DNA of 64,000 nucleotides from Sediminibacterium roseum (lineage in GTDB: Bacteria; Bacteroidota; Bacteroidia; Chitinophagales; Chitinophagaceae). A model generated the notes under the pieces. That model worked only from the letters and a program-made list of their open reading frames with translations. It searched no databases and had not been told where the DNA came from. The translations under genes were made by a program, and so were the position numbers. The stretch spans positions 1,738,325 to 1,802,324 of the forward strand of contig NZ_JAACJS010000015.1 of the NCBI RefSeq assembly GCF_009939005.1. The letters run 5' to 3'. Of the stretch, positions 52,281 to 61,622 are shown in pieces. How positions within the stretch are numbered: the stretch's first letter is position 1; each line of letters begins with the position of its first letter.

Positions 52281-53354
52281 TTACAACTTCCCCAACAACT
52301 TCTCATACGCATCCGCATAAGCCTGCATACCCAGATCGGTTGGATGGGTATAGTCTACCGTGCCGTCTGAGGGAAATGCGATGGTGGCATGATCGAGGTA
52401 GTACAGGTTGGCAACGCCGTTTTTGAGCAGCTGCTGATACGCTTTTTGCTGGGCCAGGTTCATGCGTTGCCAGGCCGTTGCTTTCGCCGTATCCGTCTGG
52501 TCGTTGGTATAGCCGGCATGATCGGTCAGGATGATGGGTGCGGTATGTTTCGACCGGATCGTTTGCACGCCATTCAACACCCGATTATAAATCTCCTCAT
52601 CGGAAAGACTGCCCATGTTGGGGAGACAATCAAAAATAAAAACCTTCGCATCTATTTCCTGGATGAGATCCACCACCGCTTTTTCAAATGGCCCATTGCC
52701 GGAAAAAGCAAGGTTCACCACCGGGTAATTGAGTTTGCGCGACAATATATTCGTCCAGCCCATTGCCGGCCGCGATGCACAACCGCCTTGCGCAATGGAT
52801 GTGCCGTACACAACAATGGGCCTTTCTTTGCGCGCAGGGATGAACTCAAAAGAACAACTGTCGGGCACACCGATCTGCATCCATTCAACCGAGTTGTATA
52901 AGGGCAGGAACAACCTGTATTCAAACCCTTTCGGCAATGCGGCGCTGGTTACCAGTTGTTGGTACCTGTAGCGAACCGTGTCTGCAAAACGATAACTTCC
53001 CGCAGCGTATTTCAGGGCGCCGCCCGGGGTTACCGCGTACAGGTCTACACCCGAAACACCGGTGGCCGGCATATGGTTCATGGCAAAGCTGCCTTTCACT
53101 TTGTACCTTACAACGATCTCAGGAGAATTGGTGTAAAAATGAATGGCCAGTCCTGCGGTGTGGTGCGACAGCTCCCATACCGCCTTACGAACGGTTTTCT
53201 CCGCCCGTTCCGGAAACCGCTCGAAGCGGTTGCCGATTTCCGCACCCCAGGCCTGGTTTTGCAGTACCGGGAAGCCGGCAGCAGCAGGGTTGTTCCATTT
53301 GGTTTGTGCTTGCAGTGTACCTATAAAACAGAGAGAAAAGAAAAGTAGACGCAT
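52281..53354 (-). CDS. Secreted SGNH/GDSL hydrolase
   Basis: Exported esterase-like protein of 357 aa with a signal peptide (1-16, ending TLQAQ). A beta-sandwich N-terminal region precedes the SGNH domain, whose catalytic motif is YGTSIAQGG (Ser near residue 185), with Gly in FSGNGPFE and Asn near PNMGS. The Asp/His pair is in VDYTHPTDLGM. This two-domain pattern is common for carbohydrate acetyl esterases. No neighbour clarifies the substrate. Confidence 0.87.
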   Translation of the reverse strand: MRLLFFSLCFIGTLQAQTKWNNPAAAGFPVLQNQAWGAEIGNRFERFPERAEKTVRKAVWELSHHTAGLAIHFYTNSPEIVVRYKVKGSFAMNHMPATGVSGVDLYAVTPGGALKYAAGSYRFADTVRYRYQQLVTSAALPKGFEYRLFLPLYNSVEWMQIGVPDSCSFEFIPARKERPIVVYGTSIAQGGCASRPAMGWTNILSRKLNYPVVNLAFSGNGPFEKAVVDLIQEIDAKVFIFDCLPNMGSLSDEEIYNRVLNGVQTIRSKHTAPIILTDHAGYTNDQTDTAKATAWQRMNLAQQKAYQQLLKNGVANLYYLDHATIAFPSDGTVDYTHPTDLGMQAYADAYEKLLGKL

Positions 53355-53492
53355 AGATGGTTGTTTCTTGAGATGGGTTCCGGCGATGGTTCCGGTTGCG
53401 TAAGATAATTATCTTTTTTCAAGGTTGATCCGAGGTATGAATCCAAACTTTGGTCTCCGCACAGTGTCCTCCATAACCAACAGGACATGACC

Positions 53493-53533
53493 GTTCTCCG
53501 CAAATGTTTCCCAATGTTGACTTTGCGGAGAAC
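53493..53533. other. Inverted repeat of 12 bp downstream of the metal efflux operon
   Basis: GTTCTCCGCAAA / TTTGCGGAGAAC perfect, 17-base loop, between the SGNH gene and the end of the adaptor gene. No T run follows on the minus strand, so it may not terminate efficiently. Confidence 0.5.
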
Positions 53534-53599
53534 AGTTCACTCGTTTTTTTATGAAGGCGACGCTTTGCAGAGAAGTAATACAATGTGTTTTACATCTCG

Positions 53600-54733
53600 C
53601 TACTCCTCCGCCGTATTCTTCATCTTCATCAACAAAGTATACGCACCCTTCGTTACAAAAGACTCATTTTCGTGCTTCGGATCAATAATGATTTCAGTAA
53701 ACCCTTTCTCGGTAACACCTGCCTGGATTTCCACCATTTCAAATTGATGCTTACTCTTCGCAATGAATACATATTGCTTGTTTGCAAAACGCACAACTGA
53801 TTCTTCGGGCAGCGCTTTTACATTGTTGTTCTTAACTTCAATATCTGCATTCATAAACATGCCGGGCAAAAGCGTTTTATCGTACTGCTCAAAGTGACAA
53901 TGAACCATCGTACTCCTTTCAGCCGACAGGTCCTTGTTGATCAGCAATATTTCAGAGGGATGTTTCTTTTCCGGTTGCGTATTTGTATACGCCAGCAGCT
54001 TTTGACCAATGAAAAGCTTATCGATATCCTTTTCAAAAACCGTAAGCGCCAGGTGAATATCCGTTGGATTGACAAGTTCAAACAACACGTCCGACGGTGT
54101 TACGTATTTCCCGATATTGACGTTTACTGCAGAAACATAACCGGCTATCGGTGAATAAATATTGATGCTTCGTGAAATGGTATTAGCGGTAATCTTAGCC
54201 GGATTTATGCCAATCAGTTTTAATTTTTCTTCCAATGCTTTCATCAAAACATTCTGCGATTGGTACGCTGCTTTGGTTTGTTCAAAAACCTTATCACTCG
54301 TAGCCTTGCTTTGGTTCAGCTCACGCTGGCGGTTGTATTCACTTTCGTTGTAGGCAAATTGTGATTTTGCCGTTAGATAATCCTGCTGGATCTGGATGTA
54401 TTGCTGGTCCTCTATCACAGCCAACACCTCTCCCTTTACCACATGGGTTCCCGGCAGGAGTTTGGTTGATTTGAGGTAACCGCCCAGCGGAACGCTGACC
54501 GAAACCATGTTCTGAGGAGGCACGTCTACCTTTCCGCTCACTTTCAATACAGAAGACAACGATTGCGTTGAAAGTTTAGCAGTCTGTATGCCCGTATTCT
54601 GCAATTGCGCATCTGTGAGTGTAACGGTGTTTCCATTTACTTTTATATCCGGCTCTTTTGCTTCTTCTTTTTTTTCACCGCCACAGGATGATAAGAGCAA
54701 AGCCATCGTTGAAATAATAAATACCTGTTTCAT
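53600..54733 (-). CDS. CusB/CzcB-like RND adaptor lipoprotein
   Basis: Membrane fusion protein of 377 aa with lipobox LLLSSC (Cys17). The barrel-sandwich hybrid holds VSVPLGGYLKSTKLLPGTHVVKGEVLAVIEDQQY and the matching YSPIAGYVSAVNVNIGKYV. A helical hairpin lies between. The beta-barrel domain includes VNPTDIHLALTVFEKDIDKL. It is 11 bases after the RND-TolC fusion, completing a three-part efflux system in two genes. Confidence 0.9.
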   Translation of the reverse strand: MKQVFIISTMALLLSSCGGEKKEEAKEPDIKVNGNTVTLTDAQLQNTGIQTAKLSTQSLSSVLKVSGKVDVPPQNMVSVSVPLGGYLKSTKLLPGTHVVKGEVLAVIEDQQYIQIQQDYLTAKSQFAYNESEYNRQRELNQSKATSDKVFEQTKAAYQSQNVLMKALEEKLKLIGINPAKITANTISRSINIYSPIAGYVSAVNVNIGKYVTPSDVLFELVNPTDIHLALTVFEKDIDKLFIGQKLLAYTNTQPEKKHPSEILLINKDLSAERSTMVHCHFEQYDKTLLPGMFMNADIEVKNNNVKALPEESVVRFANKQYVFIAKSKHQFEMVEIQAGVTEKGFTEIIIDPKHENESFVTKGAYTLLMKMKNTAEE

Positions 54734-54744
54734 CTGTGTTTTTG

Positions 54745-57700
54745 TTATTTGATGATAAAAGAATTGATCTCGATAATACTTTCGTTCCTGTTTCTAACCG
54801 CTTCCAGGTAATCGCTCTGGATGGCCGTGGCCTGGTTGATCAGCATTACCCAATCGAGGTAACTGATGTCGCCGCCAAGAAACTGTTTGTTTGCGGTGCC
54901 GGTGATCACTTCCACATTCTTCAACCCGGTGGTTTCAAAATAGCGAACGGCTTCGGCATATTTCTGGTAAAGGCTGAACGCCGACCGGTATGCCGACTCC
55001 ATCTCTTTGGCCTTTAACTGGTAATCATTGGCAACAAGCACCTCGTTGGTTTTCGCGGCATTGATCTTTGCGCGCTGACCGCTGGTAAAAATGGGAAGTC
55101 CCAAACCCACCTGAACAGATTGAAATTGCGGCACACCGTTGTATGTTTTGTTGTTTGCACCAACACCGCGGATACTTGTAATGTTGTAACCGATCGTGAT
55201 ATCCGGTAAGAGCTTCGATCTTTCCACCTCCGTGGCGGCCATTGCGATCTGCTCCTGTTGCTTTAAGTATTGTAAGGCAGGATGCGATCGCAGTACTGCG
55301 GTGTCAACAGCTGTAATAATTGTTGCTTTGAACTCTTTTTCATCCGGTACAAAAACAACATCCGTATTAAGCAACACCTGGAACTGCAATTGCTGCAGGT
55401 CAATATCGTGCTGCAACAGCGATAGCTGCAGCGCGATCTGCCCGCGTTGGTTTTCGGCTGTGGCCTTTTCAAGAACATTGCTTTCTCCTTTATCAAACCG
55501 GAGCGTCGCCCTTCTTAAAAATTCCGCAAAAAGGCTGTCGTTCTTTTGCATGAGGTTCTTCTTTTGCTGCAGGTATACCAGGTTGTAATACACTTGCGCC
55601 ACTTTCTTTTTCAAAACGGCTTCCGTTACGTTAACATTGAGCACACTGCTTTTCCATTCTTCTGTGAGAAATGCTTTTTGCGCGGCGTACACTTTTGGGA
55701 AACTTATGGTTTGAGCGATGCCAAATTTGGTATCGATGTAGGCGCTGTTGATCTGGCCAAAATCACCCATCAATCCTGCTGCCGGGATAACCTTAGACGT
55801 TTTGATCATCTGCTCCCTGTAAGCCGAACGCAACCTTTCATTTTTTACAGACAGGTTATTTTTTAACGCAGTATCGATTGCCGCATTGAAACCAATGGTT
55901 GATTGTGCATGGGCCTGTTGCAGAAAGCTTGCCGAAATGAGTAAAAGCACTGCTGCTACAACAACCGGTTTCTTTTTTCTGAATGAAAAGCCATTTTCAA
56001 ACATGATGTAAAGGATTGGTAATACAAACAAAGTGAGGAAAGTTGCAATCAATAAACCACCGATCACAACCGTTGCAAGCGGCCGCTGTACCTCTGCACC
56101 TTCGCCGGTACTCAGCGCCATGGGCAGGAACCCGAGCGATGCCACAAATGCCGTCATTAACACCGGGCGCAACCTCGTAGCCGTTCCTTCTTTGACGATC
56201 GATCCCAGGTCGCGCGCTGCGTCTTCCCGTTTCAGCCTGTTGAATTCTGCAACGAGTACGATGCCGTTCAATACCGCAACACCAAACAACGCAATAAAAC
56301 CGACACCCGCTGAAATACTGAATGGAATGCCACGTATGGCAAGTGCAAATATGCCTCCGATAGCAGACAATGGAATGGCCGAATAGATCAATAGTCCTTG
56401 CTTCATTGATTTGAAAGCGAAATACAACATCAGCAGAATGAGCAGCAGGGAAACAGGTACCGCGATACTCAATCTTTTTTTCGCCGCTACAAGATTTTCA
56501 AATGCTCCGCCGTATGTGATGTAATAACCCGGAGGGAGTTTGAGTTGTTGATCCGCTTTCAACCGTAGTTCCTCAACCATACTTTGCACATCGCGGCCGC
56601 GCACGTTAAAGCCTACAATAATTCTCCGCTGTGCGTTTTCCCGCTGGATCTGGTTGGGGCCTTCTACCACGTCTACTTTAGCAATGGTATTGAGCGGTAT
56701 TTGCGAGCCTTGTGGTGTTTCGATCAAAAGGTTTTGTATATCGGTAACATCTTTGCGCTTCTCGCCACTCAACCGGACCACCAGTTCAAAACGTTTCTCG
56801 CCTTCGTAAACAAAACCACTGCTCTGTCCTGCAAAGGCTGTGTTTACAATTTTGTTTACATCACTGATGTTAAGACCGTATTGCGCAATCAGCGCCCGGT
56901 TGTATTTGATCACTACCTGTGGCATTCCGGTAACGGCCTCAACATACATCCCGCTTACTCCTTTCACCGTGTTACAGATGTCAGCGAGCTTGCCGGCGTA
57001 CATCGAGAGTGTATCAAGATCCTCACCAAATATTTTACAAACCACATCCTGTCTTGCACCGGAAAGGAGTTCATTGAAACGCATGGCAACAGGATACTGA
57101 AATCCGAAAGTGACACCCGGCACGGCTTCCAGTTCTTTGGCCATTTTCGCTTCAAGCTCCTCGTACGTATGTGCGGAGGTCCATTCTTTGCGGTCCTTTA
57201 AAATGATCATCATGTCGGTCGCGTCTATCGGCATCGGATCAGTGGGCACTTCACTGTTCCCTGTTTTTCCAACGATCTTTTCAACTTCGGGAAATTTGGA
57301 AAGTATGATCCTCGAACCTTTGGAAACAGCATCTATAGAAGTATTCACACTACTGCCGGGAAGCACACGGGTTTCCACCGCATAATCGCCTTCGGGCAAC
57401 GACGGAATAAATTCACCTCCCAAACGGGTTAATGTAAATACCGCAACTGCAAACAAGGCAATCACAACGCCAATGACGAGTTTGGGTATTTTCAAAACGT
57501 TTTCCAGTGTATGCCTATACGAACGCTCCACGCGTTCCATCATTCGATCTGAAAAGACCTTCTTGTGTTTTATCTTTTTTGAAAGAAAAAGTGAACTCAT
57601 CATCGGGATGTAAGTCAATGAGAGTATGAATGCACCAAGCAATGCGAAGGCAACCGTTTGCGCCATTGGCTTGAACATTTTTCCTTCGATGCCCTGCAAG

Positions 57701-59103
57701 GTGAAGATCGGGAGATATACGATGAGGATAATGATCTGCCCAAACACCGCGCTGTTCATCATCCTGCTTGCTGCGGATTGAACCTCGGTATCCATATCGC
57801 CCTGCGACAATTTATTGCGCAGTTGAAATTTTTTACTGTACGCGAGTTTGTGCATCACGGATTCAACGATGATCACCGCACCATCAACGATCAGGCCGAA
57901 ATCAAGCGCGCCCAGGCTCATCAGGTTACCGCTGACCCCGAAGAGATTCATTAGTATAATGGCAAAAAGCAATGCCAATGGTATAACAGAAGCTACGATC
58001 AACCCGGCGCGCAGGTTTCCAAGAAAAAGAACCAGTACAAAGATCACGATCAATGCACCTTCCATCAGGTTTTTGCTAACGGTACTGATGGAATGGTTTA
58101 CCATTTTGGTGCGATCGATAAACGGGTCGATGATCACACCTTCCGGCAATGTTTTTTGTATCTGCGCGATGCGATCCTTGATGTTCCTGATCACTTCATT
58201 ACTGTTGGCTCCCTTCAGCATCATCACCACCGCACCGGAAACCTGCTGTACGCCGTTGTACGTCATTGCGCCATACCTTGTTGCACTTCCGAACTGAACC
58301 GTGGCTACGTCGCGAATAAGTAACGGCGCTCCGTTCTTCATGTTCTTCACAACAACATTCTGTATGTCTTCGATGCTTCCGGCCAATCCTTCCGTTCGGA
58401 TAAAAAGTACGGTCGGGCCTTTTTCAATATAGGCACCACCCGTATTCTGGTTGTTGTTTTCGAGGGATTTGAAAATATCATTGATGGTGATGTTATTGGC
58501 CAGCAACCGGGCAGGATCAACCGCGATCTCGTACTGCTTTAAAAAACCTCCGAAGCTGCTTACCTCTGCAACACCTTGTACGCCCAACAATTGCCGGCGA
58601 ACGATCCAGTCCTGTATGGTACGCAACTGCATGGCATCGTATTTTCCTTCGTAGCCTTTTTTGGTACGAACCGTATATTGATAGATCTCACCAAGCCCTG
58701 TGGTAACGGGTGCCAGCGTAGGCGTACCAAATCCGTTCGGGATCTGGTCCCGTGCCTGCTGCAGGCGTTCGGCAACCTGCTGACGCGCCCAATAGACATC
58801 CGTTTTATCGTCAAACACAATGGTTACAACCGACAGGCCGAACCTGGAAAAACTCCGGATCTCTTTTAAGCCGGGTATATTGTTGTTGACCTGTTCTATC
58901 GGAAAGGTGATCAGCCGTTCAACGTCGGGTGCGCCGAGCGCCGGAGTGATCGTTATTACCTGTACCTGGTTGTCGCTGATATCAGGCACGGCATCAATGG
59001 GTAGTTTGGTAACTTCATAGCCACCATATCCAATCAGGGCGATGATAAACAGCCCGATGATGAGTTTCTGTTTGACAGAAAACTCAATTATTTTTTTGAG
59101 CAT
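54745..59103 (-). CDS. CusA/CzcA heavy-metal RND pump fused to TolC-like channel
   Basis: Protein of 1452 aa in two parts. Residues 1 to about 1035 are a heavy-metal RND pump (HME) with the helix-4 pattern DFGLIVDGAVIIVE (D401, D407, E414). Residues 1068-1452 are a TolC-like outer-membrane channel. Between them is a basic segment (RKKK) followed by a hydrophobic run ending AHAQ at about 1047-1067, looking like a signal peptide with a possible cleavage site. Cleavage would release a free TolC-like protein; otherwise the chain spans both membranes. Such fusions are known in Bacteroidota. Cation specificity is unclear (Cu, Ag, Zn, Co, Cd). Confidence 0.92.
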   Translation of the reverse strand: MLKKIIEFSVKQKLIIGLFIIALIGYGGYEVTKLPIDAVPDISDNQVQVITITPALGAPDVERLITFPIEQVNNNIPGLKEIRSFSRFGLSVVTIVFDDKTDVYWARQQVAERLQQARDQIPNGFGTPTLAPVTTGLGEIYQYTVRTKKGYEGKYDAMQLRTIQDWIVRRQLLGVQGVAEVSSFGGFLKQYEIAVDPARLLANNITINDIFKSLENNNQNTGGAYIEKGPTVLFIRTEGLAGSIEDIQNVVVKNMKNGAPLLIRDVATVQFGSATRYGAMTYNGVQQVSGAVVMMLKGANSNEVIRNIKDRIAQIQKTLPEGVIIDPFIDRTKMVNHSISTVSKNLMEGALIVIFVLVLFLGNLRAGLIVASVIPLALLFAIILMNLFGVSGNLMSLGALDFGLIVDGAVIIVESVMHKLAYSKKFQLRNKLSQGDMDTEVQSAASRMMNSAVFGQIIILIVYLPIFTLQGIEGKMFKPMAQTVAFALLGAFILSLTYIPMMSSLFLSKKIKHKKVFSDRMMERVERSYRHTLENVLKIPKLVIGVVIALFAVAVFTLTRLGGEFIPSLPEGDYAVETRVLPGSSVNTSIDAVSKGSRIILSKFPEVEKIVGKTGNSEVPTDPMPIDATDMMIILKDRKEWTSAHTYEELEAKMAKELEAVPGVTFGFQYPVAMRFNELLSGARQDVVCKIFGEDLDTLSMYAGKLADICNTVKGVSGMYVEAVTGMPQVVIKYNRALIAQYGLNISDVNKIVNTAFAGQSSGFVYEGEKRFELVVRLSGEKRKDVTDIQNLLIETPQGSQIPLNTIAKVDVVEGPNQIQRENAQRRIIVGFNVRGRDVQSMVEELRLKADQQLKLPPGYYITYGGAFENLVAAKKRLSIAVPVSLLLILLMLYFAFKSMKQGLLIYSAIPLSAIGGIFALAIRGIPFSISAGVGFIALFGVAVLNGIVLVAEFNRLKREDAARDLGSIVKEGTATRLRPVLMTAFVASLGFLPMALSTGEGAEVQRPLATVVIGGLLIATFLTLFVLPILYIMFENGFSFRKKKPVVVAAVLLLISASFLQQAHAQSTIGFNAAIDTALKNNLSVKNERLRSAYREQMIKTSKVIPAAGLMGDFGQINSAYIDTKFGIAQTISFPKVYAAQKAFLTEEWKSSVLNVNVTEAVLKKKVAQVYYNLVYLQQKKNLMQKNDSLFAEFLRRATLRFDKGESNVLEKATAENQRGQIALQLSLLQHDIDLQQLQFQVLLNTDVVFVPDEKEFKATIITAVDTAVLRSHPALQYLKQQEQIAMAATEVERSKLLPDITIGYNITSIRGVGANNKTYNGVPQFQSVQVGLGLPIFTSGQRAKINAAKTNEVLVANDYQLKAKEMESAYRSAFSLYQKYAEAVRYFETTGLKNVEVITGTANKQFLGGDISYLDWVMLINQATAIQSDYLEAVRNRNESIIEINSFIIK

Positions 59104-59216
59104 AGTTAAATCTTGTTAATCATGAAAGCACAGTGAACAGCACCCTGCCAATGGGGTACTATAAACAGCAACAGTAAAGGCATCGCTTTACGGTAATGAA
59201 TAAAAATCAAGAGTGA

Positions 59217-59585
59217 TTAACAAGCACGGGGAGGTTGCCAGATCCTGGAAAGAGCGGAAGGATAATGTGATTGCTCTGTGTAATGATTCTTTACAGTAAC
59301 AGGTAAAATGGACTCTAAGGTGCAATCAAACCCTGTTGATAGGGAACAAAAAACAGGTATCTGTGAAATGCCCGTGTGATGAGATTTGAAAGGAAGGTTC
59401 TGGTGATCATTGGCATGATGCTGGGAAGATGTGGATGGCGTGTGCTCTTCGGCATAATGTTCATGCAGGAAAGCCAGCAGGGATTTACCTGCATCATCCT
59501 TATGATGTTCTATGTAATGATGGATCAGTACAGGCAGCTTTAATAGCTGCTTCAGTTCCGTATTCGCAAACAGGAAAACGAGCAA
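59217..59585 (-). CDS. Small His-rich protein upstream of metal efflux genes
   Basis: Protein of about 122 aa. A hydrophobic N-terminus and a His-rich middle (IHHYIEHHKDD, HEHYAEEHT, SQHHANDHQ) suggest metal binding outside the cytoplasm. The reading frame is open upstream of the TTG used here, and the true start is unclear. It is 113 bases upstream of the fused pump. Family unknown; similar His-rich proteins commonly precede CusA/CzcA operons in Bacteroidota. Confidence 0.6.
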   Translation of the reverse strand: MLVFLFANTELKQLLKLPVLIHHYIEHHKDDAGKSLLAFLHEHYAEEHTPSTSSQHHANDHQNLPFKSHHTGISQIPVFCSLSTGFDCTLESILPVTVKNHYTEQSHYPSALSRIWQPPRAC

Positions 59586-59664
59586 AAATGATATCGCGGT
59601 TGCCTTTTTCAGTGTTTCAAATATACCGAATAAGTTTAAAAGATGATGCTTTTTACAGGTTGAT

Positions 59665-60600
59665 TCATCCCCCTTGCCCTATCACGCTATACAACCGCTC
59701 CGTATCCGCCTTACTACACAACTCCGTGCCCGGATGCAGCGTAGCCGCAGTGCCTGCAGCAACGCCATAGGCAAGCATGTTTTTTTCGGAATAGCCGTTA
59801 ACAAGTGCGTACAGCAATCCAGCCACCATACTATCGCCGGCGCCTACCGTGCTCAGCACTTCCACTTTTGGTGGTTTGATGTGATGATGTCCATTGCCTG
59901 TAACGAGTACCGCTCCATCGGCACCCATAGAAACCACGATCATTTCACAGCCATGGTTTTCAATCAGTTTTTTACAGGCGCTGACCGCATCTTCAAGATT
60001 CAGATCTTCTTTACTGCCGGTTAAGGAGGCCAGTTCCCCGAGGTTGGGCTTAAGCATGAACACACCTTCCTGAACAACTGCCTGTAGTGCCGGCCCGGAA
60101 GTATCTACGACCAATTTAATTTTTTTTTCGCGCGCCAGTGCGGCGAGTTTTGTATAGAACGCCGGCGGAACACCGGGGGCCAAACTTCCGCTGGCCACTA
60201 TATAATCAACATTTTTTTCATCACCGATTTTGTTAAGCAGCTCCTGCCACTCCAGCGGTTCAACGTTTGGGCCATCCATACCGAAACGGTATTGTTTGGT
60301 TGAGGTGGTGTCGAGCACAATGAAATTCTCACGCGTGTTTCCTTTGATCTCAACCGGGCGGCTGGTAACATGCTCTTCATCCAAAAGTTTCGAGAGTTCC
60401 TTGCCGGTATAGCCGCCGGCGAGGTAGAATGCTTCGGCTTCCTGTCCCAGCTTATGCAATGCCCGGGATACGTTAATGCCACCACCACCGGGTTCTGTCT
60501 TTACATTGCTTGCTTTCAACTTTTTTTCGGGAACCAGGGCCTGTACGGTAATGCTTTTATCGAGGGCGGGGTTGAGCGTAAGTGTTATGATTTTTGCCAT
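59665..60600 (-). CDS. pfkB: PfkB-type 6-phosphofructokinase
   Basis: Ribokinase-family sugar kinase of 311 aa, which phosphorylates fructose-6-phosphate (or 1-phosphate in FruK). Similarity to E. coli PfkB is high in EPGGGGINVSRA, the SGSLAPGV phosphate site, STVGAGDSMVAG with its catalytic Asp, and GVAAGTAATLHPGTELCS. That favours 6-phosphofructokinase II over FruK. It is monocistronic in this window. Confidence 0.88.
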   Translation of the reverse strand: MAKIITLTLNPALDKSITVQALVPEKKLKASNVKTEPGGGGINVSRALHKLGQEAEAFYLAGGYTGKELSKLLDEEHVTSRPVEIKGNTRENFIVLDTTSTKQYRFGMDGPNVEPLEWQELLNKIGDEKNVDYIVASGSLAPGVPPAFYTKLAALAREKKIKLVVDTSGPALQAVVQEGVFMLKPNLGELASLTGSKEDLNLEDAVSACKKLIENHGCEMIVVSMGADGAVLVTGNGHHHIKPPKVEVLSTVGAGDSMVAGLLYALVNGYSEKNMLAYGVAAGTAATLHPGTELCSKADTERLYSVIGQGG

Positions 60601-60811
60601 GTTTAGGCTGCTTTTTTAGCGGTGGTTAGCAATTCAATATCACGTATTGGCCATTCGCAACACATGGGGCAACACATTCGCCCGGCAATGCTGCATTTCT
60701 GAACAGGCACATCAATTGAATTAACTGATGGAAAGCTAAACAAATCCGCAACAAAAACCGTCCCGTTATTGGGGTGGGGTATACCTTCGTATTGTAAAAA
60801 AATTGATCTGC

Positions 60812-61528
60812 ATGAATAAGATTTACCCACGCCTTGTTGTGCCTTTGATTATGGTCGGTATTTTTTCGTGCCAGAGCATTAAGAAATCGTCCAAGTTTGG
60901 TCTTACAGAAGGATACTACACCGCTAAAAGAAAAGGAGGTGATGCGGTGCCCGTATATTTATTTCCCGATGAAGATTCTATAAAAGTATACCGCAAGCAA
61001 AGTCCGCACTTCAATGCAACTGACTCCACGGGATCTTTATTCATTGCTTTTCCCGGGGTGGTCCGGGCAGTCAAACCCCAGGATTACTTTCTCAAACAGG
61101 GTACGTTCGATATTGACATCCTGTCGATACTATTTAAATACCGGCCCGCGATTTCCGGATTTCCCAACCAGTTAAATACCTCGATCCTGAACGGCGCCTT
61201 GTTTCTCGGATACCGGACCGACCTTTATAAGATCAACTACAATGAAACGCCCTTTGGTGCTTATCGAAGATCCGTTACGCATTACGGTTTCAGTTTTGGT
61301 GTATTTACAGGGTTGGGTGCCTCAAGGATCGACCCCTCGCAAGGCGCCCTCAGCATTGAATACGACGGATTGGTGAACCCTTCCGGCCTGGCAGCAATTC
61401 TGGCCGTAGACAAATTTACCTTCGGCCTCACATACGGTGTGGATCATCTGATCGACAAAAATCACCGCTTCTGGATCTACCAGGGAAAACCCTGGATAGG
61501 GCTTGGTGTGGGGTTGAACCTGAATTAA
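60812..61528 (+). CDS. Unrecognised lipoprotein near the Kdp locus
   Basis: Exported lipoprotein of 238 aa with lipobox VGIFSC (Cys19). Beta-rich C-terminus (GAYRRSVTHYGFSFGVFTG, FTFGLTYGVDHL, WIGLGVGLNLN) suggests a small barrel. No family recognised. It converges on the histidine kinase gene, with 94 bases between the stops. Confidence 0.65.
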   Translation: MNKIYPRLVVPLIMVGIFSCQSIKKSSKFGLTEGYYTAKRKGGDAVPVYLFPDEDSIKVYRKQSPHFNATDSTGSLFIAFPGVVRAVKPQDYFLKQGTFDIDILSILFKYRPAISGFPNQLNTSILNGALFLGYRTDLYKINYNETPFGAYRRSVTHYGFSFGVFTGLGASRIDPSQGALSIEYDGLVNPSGLAAILAVDKFTFGLTYGVDHLIDKNHRFWIYQGKPWIGLGVGLNLN

Positions 61529-61622
61529 TTGAAATGGAATACACAGCGTGAGCAGCCCATCCACTATTCTCACTTCAGAAACAAATATTGTATCGGTGCG
61601 GGGTTTGCGATCTTGAAAGTGG

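Noticed and set aside
60603-60830. 75-aa ORF with CPMCCEW between pfkB and the lipoprotein gene
   Set aside because: Overlaps the start of the opposite-strand lipoprotein gene and shows no family or plausible start; cysteines alone are not enough.
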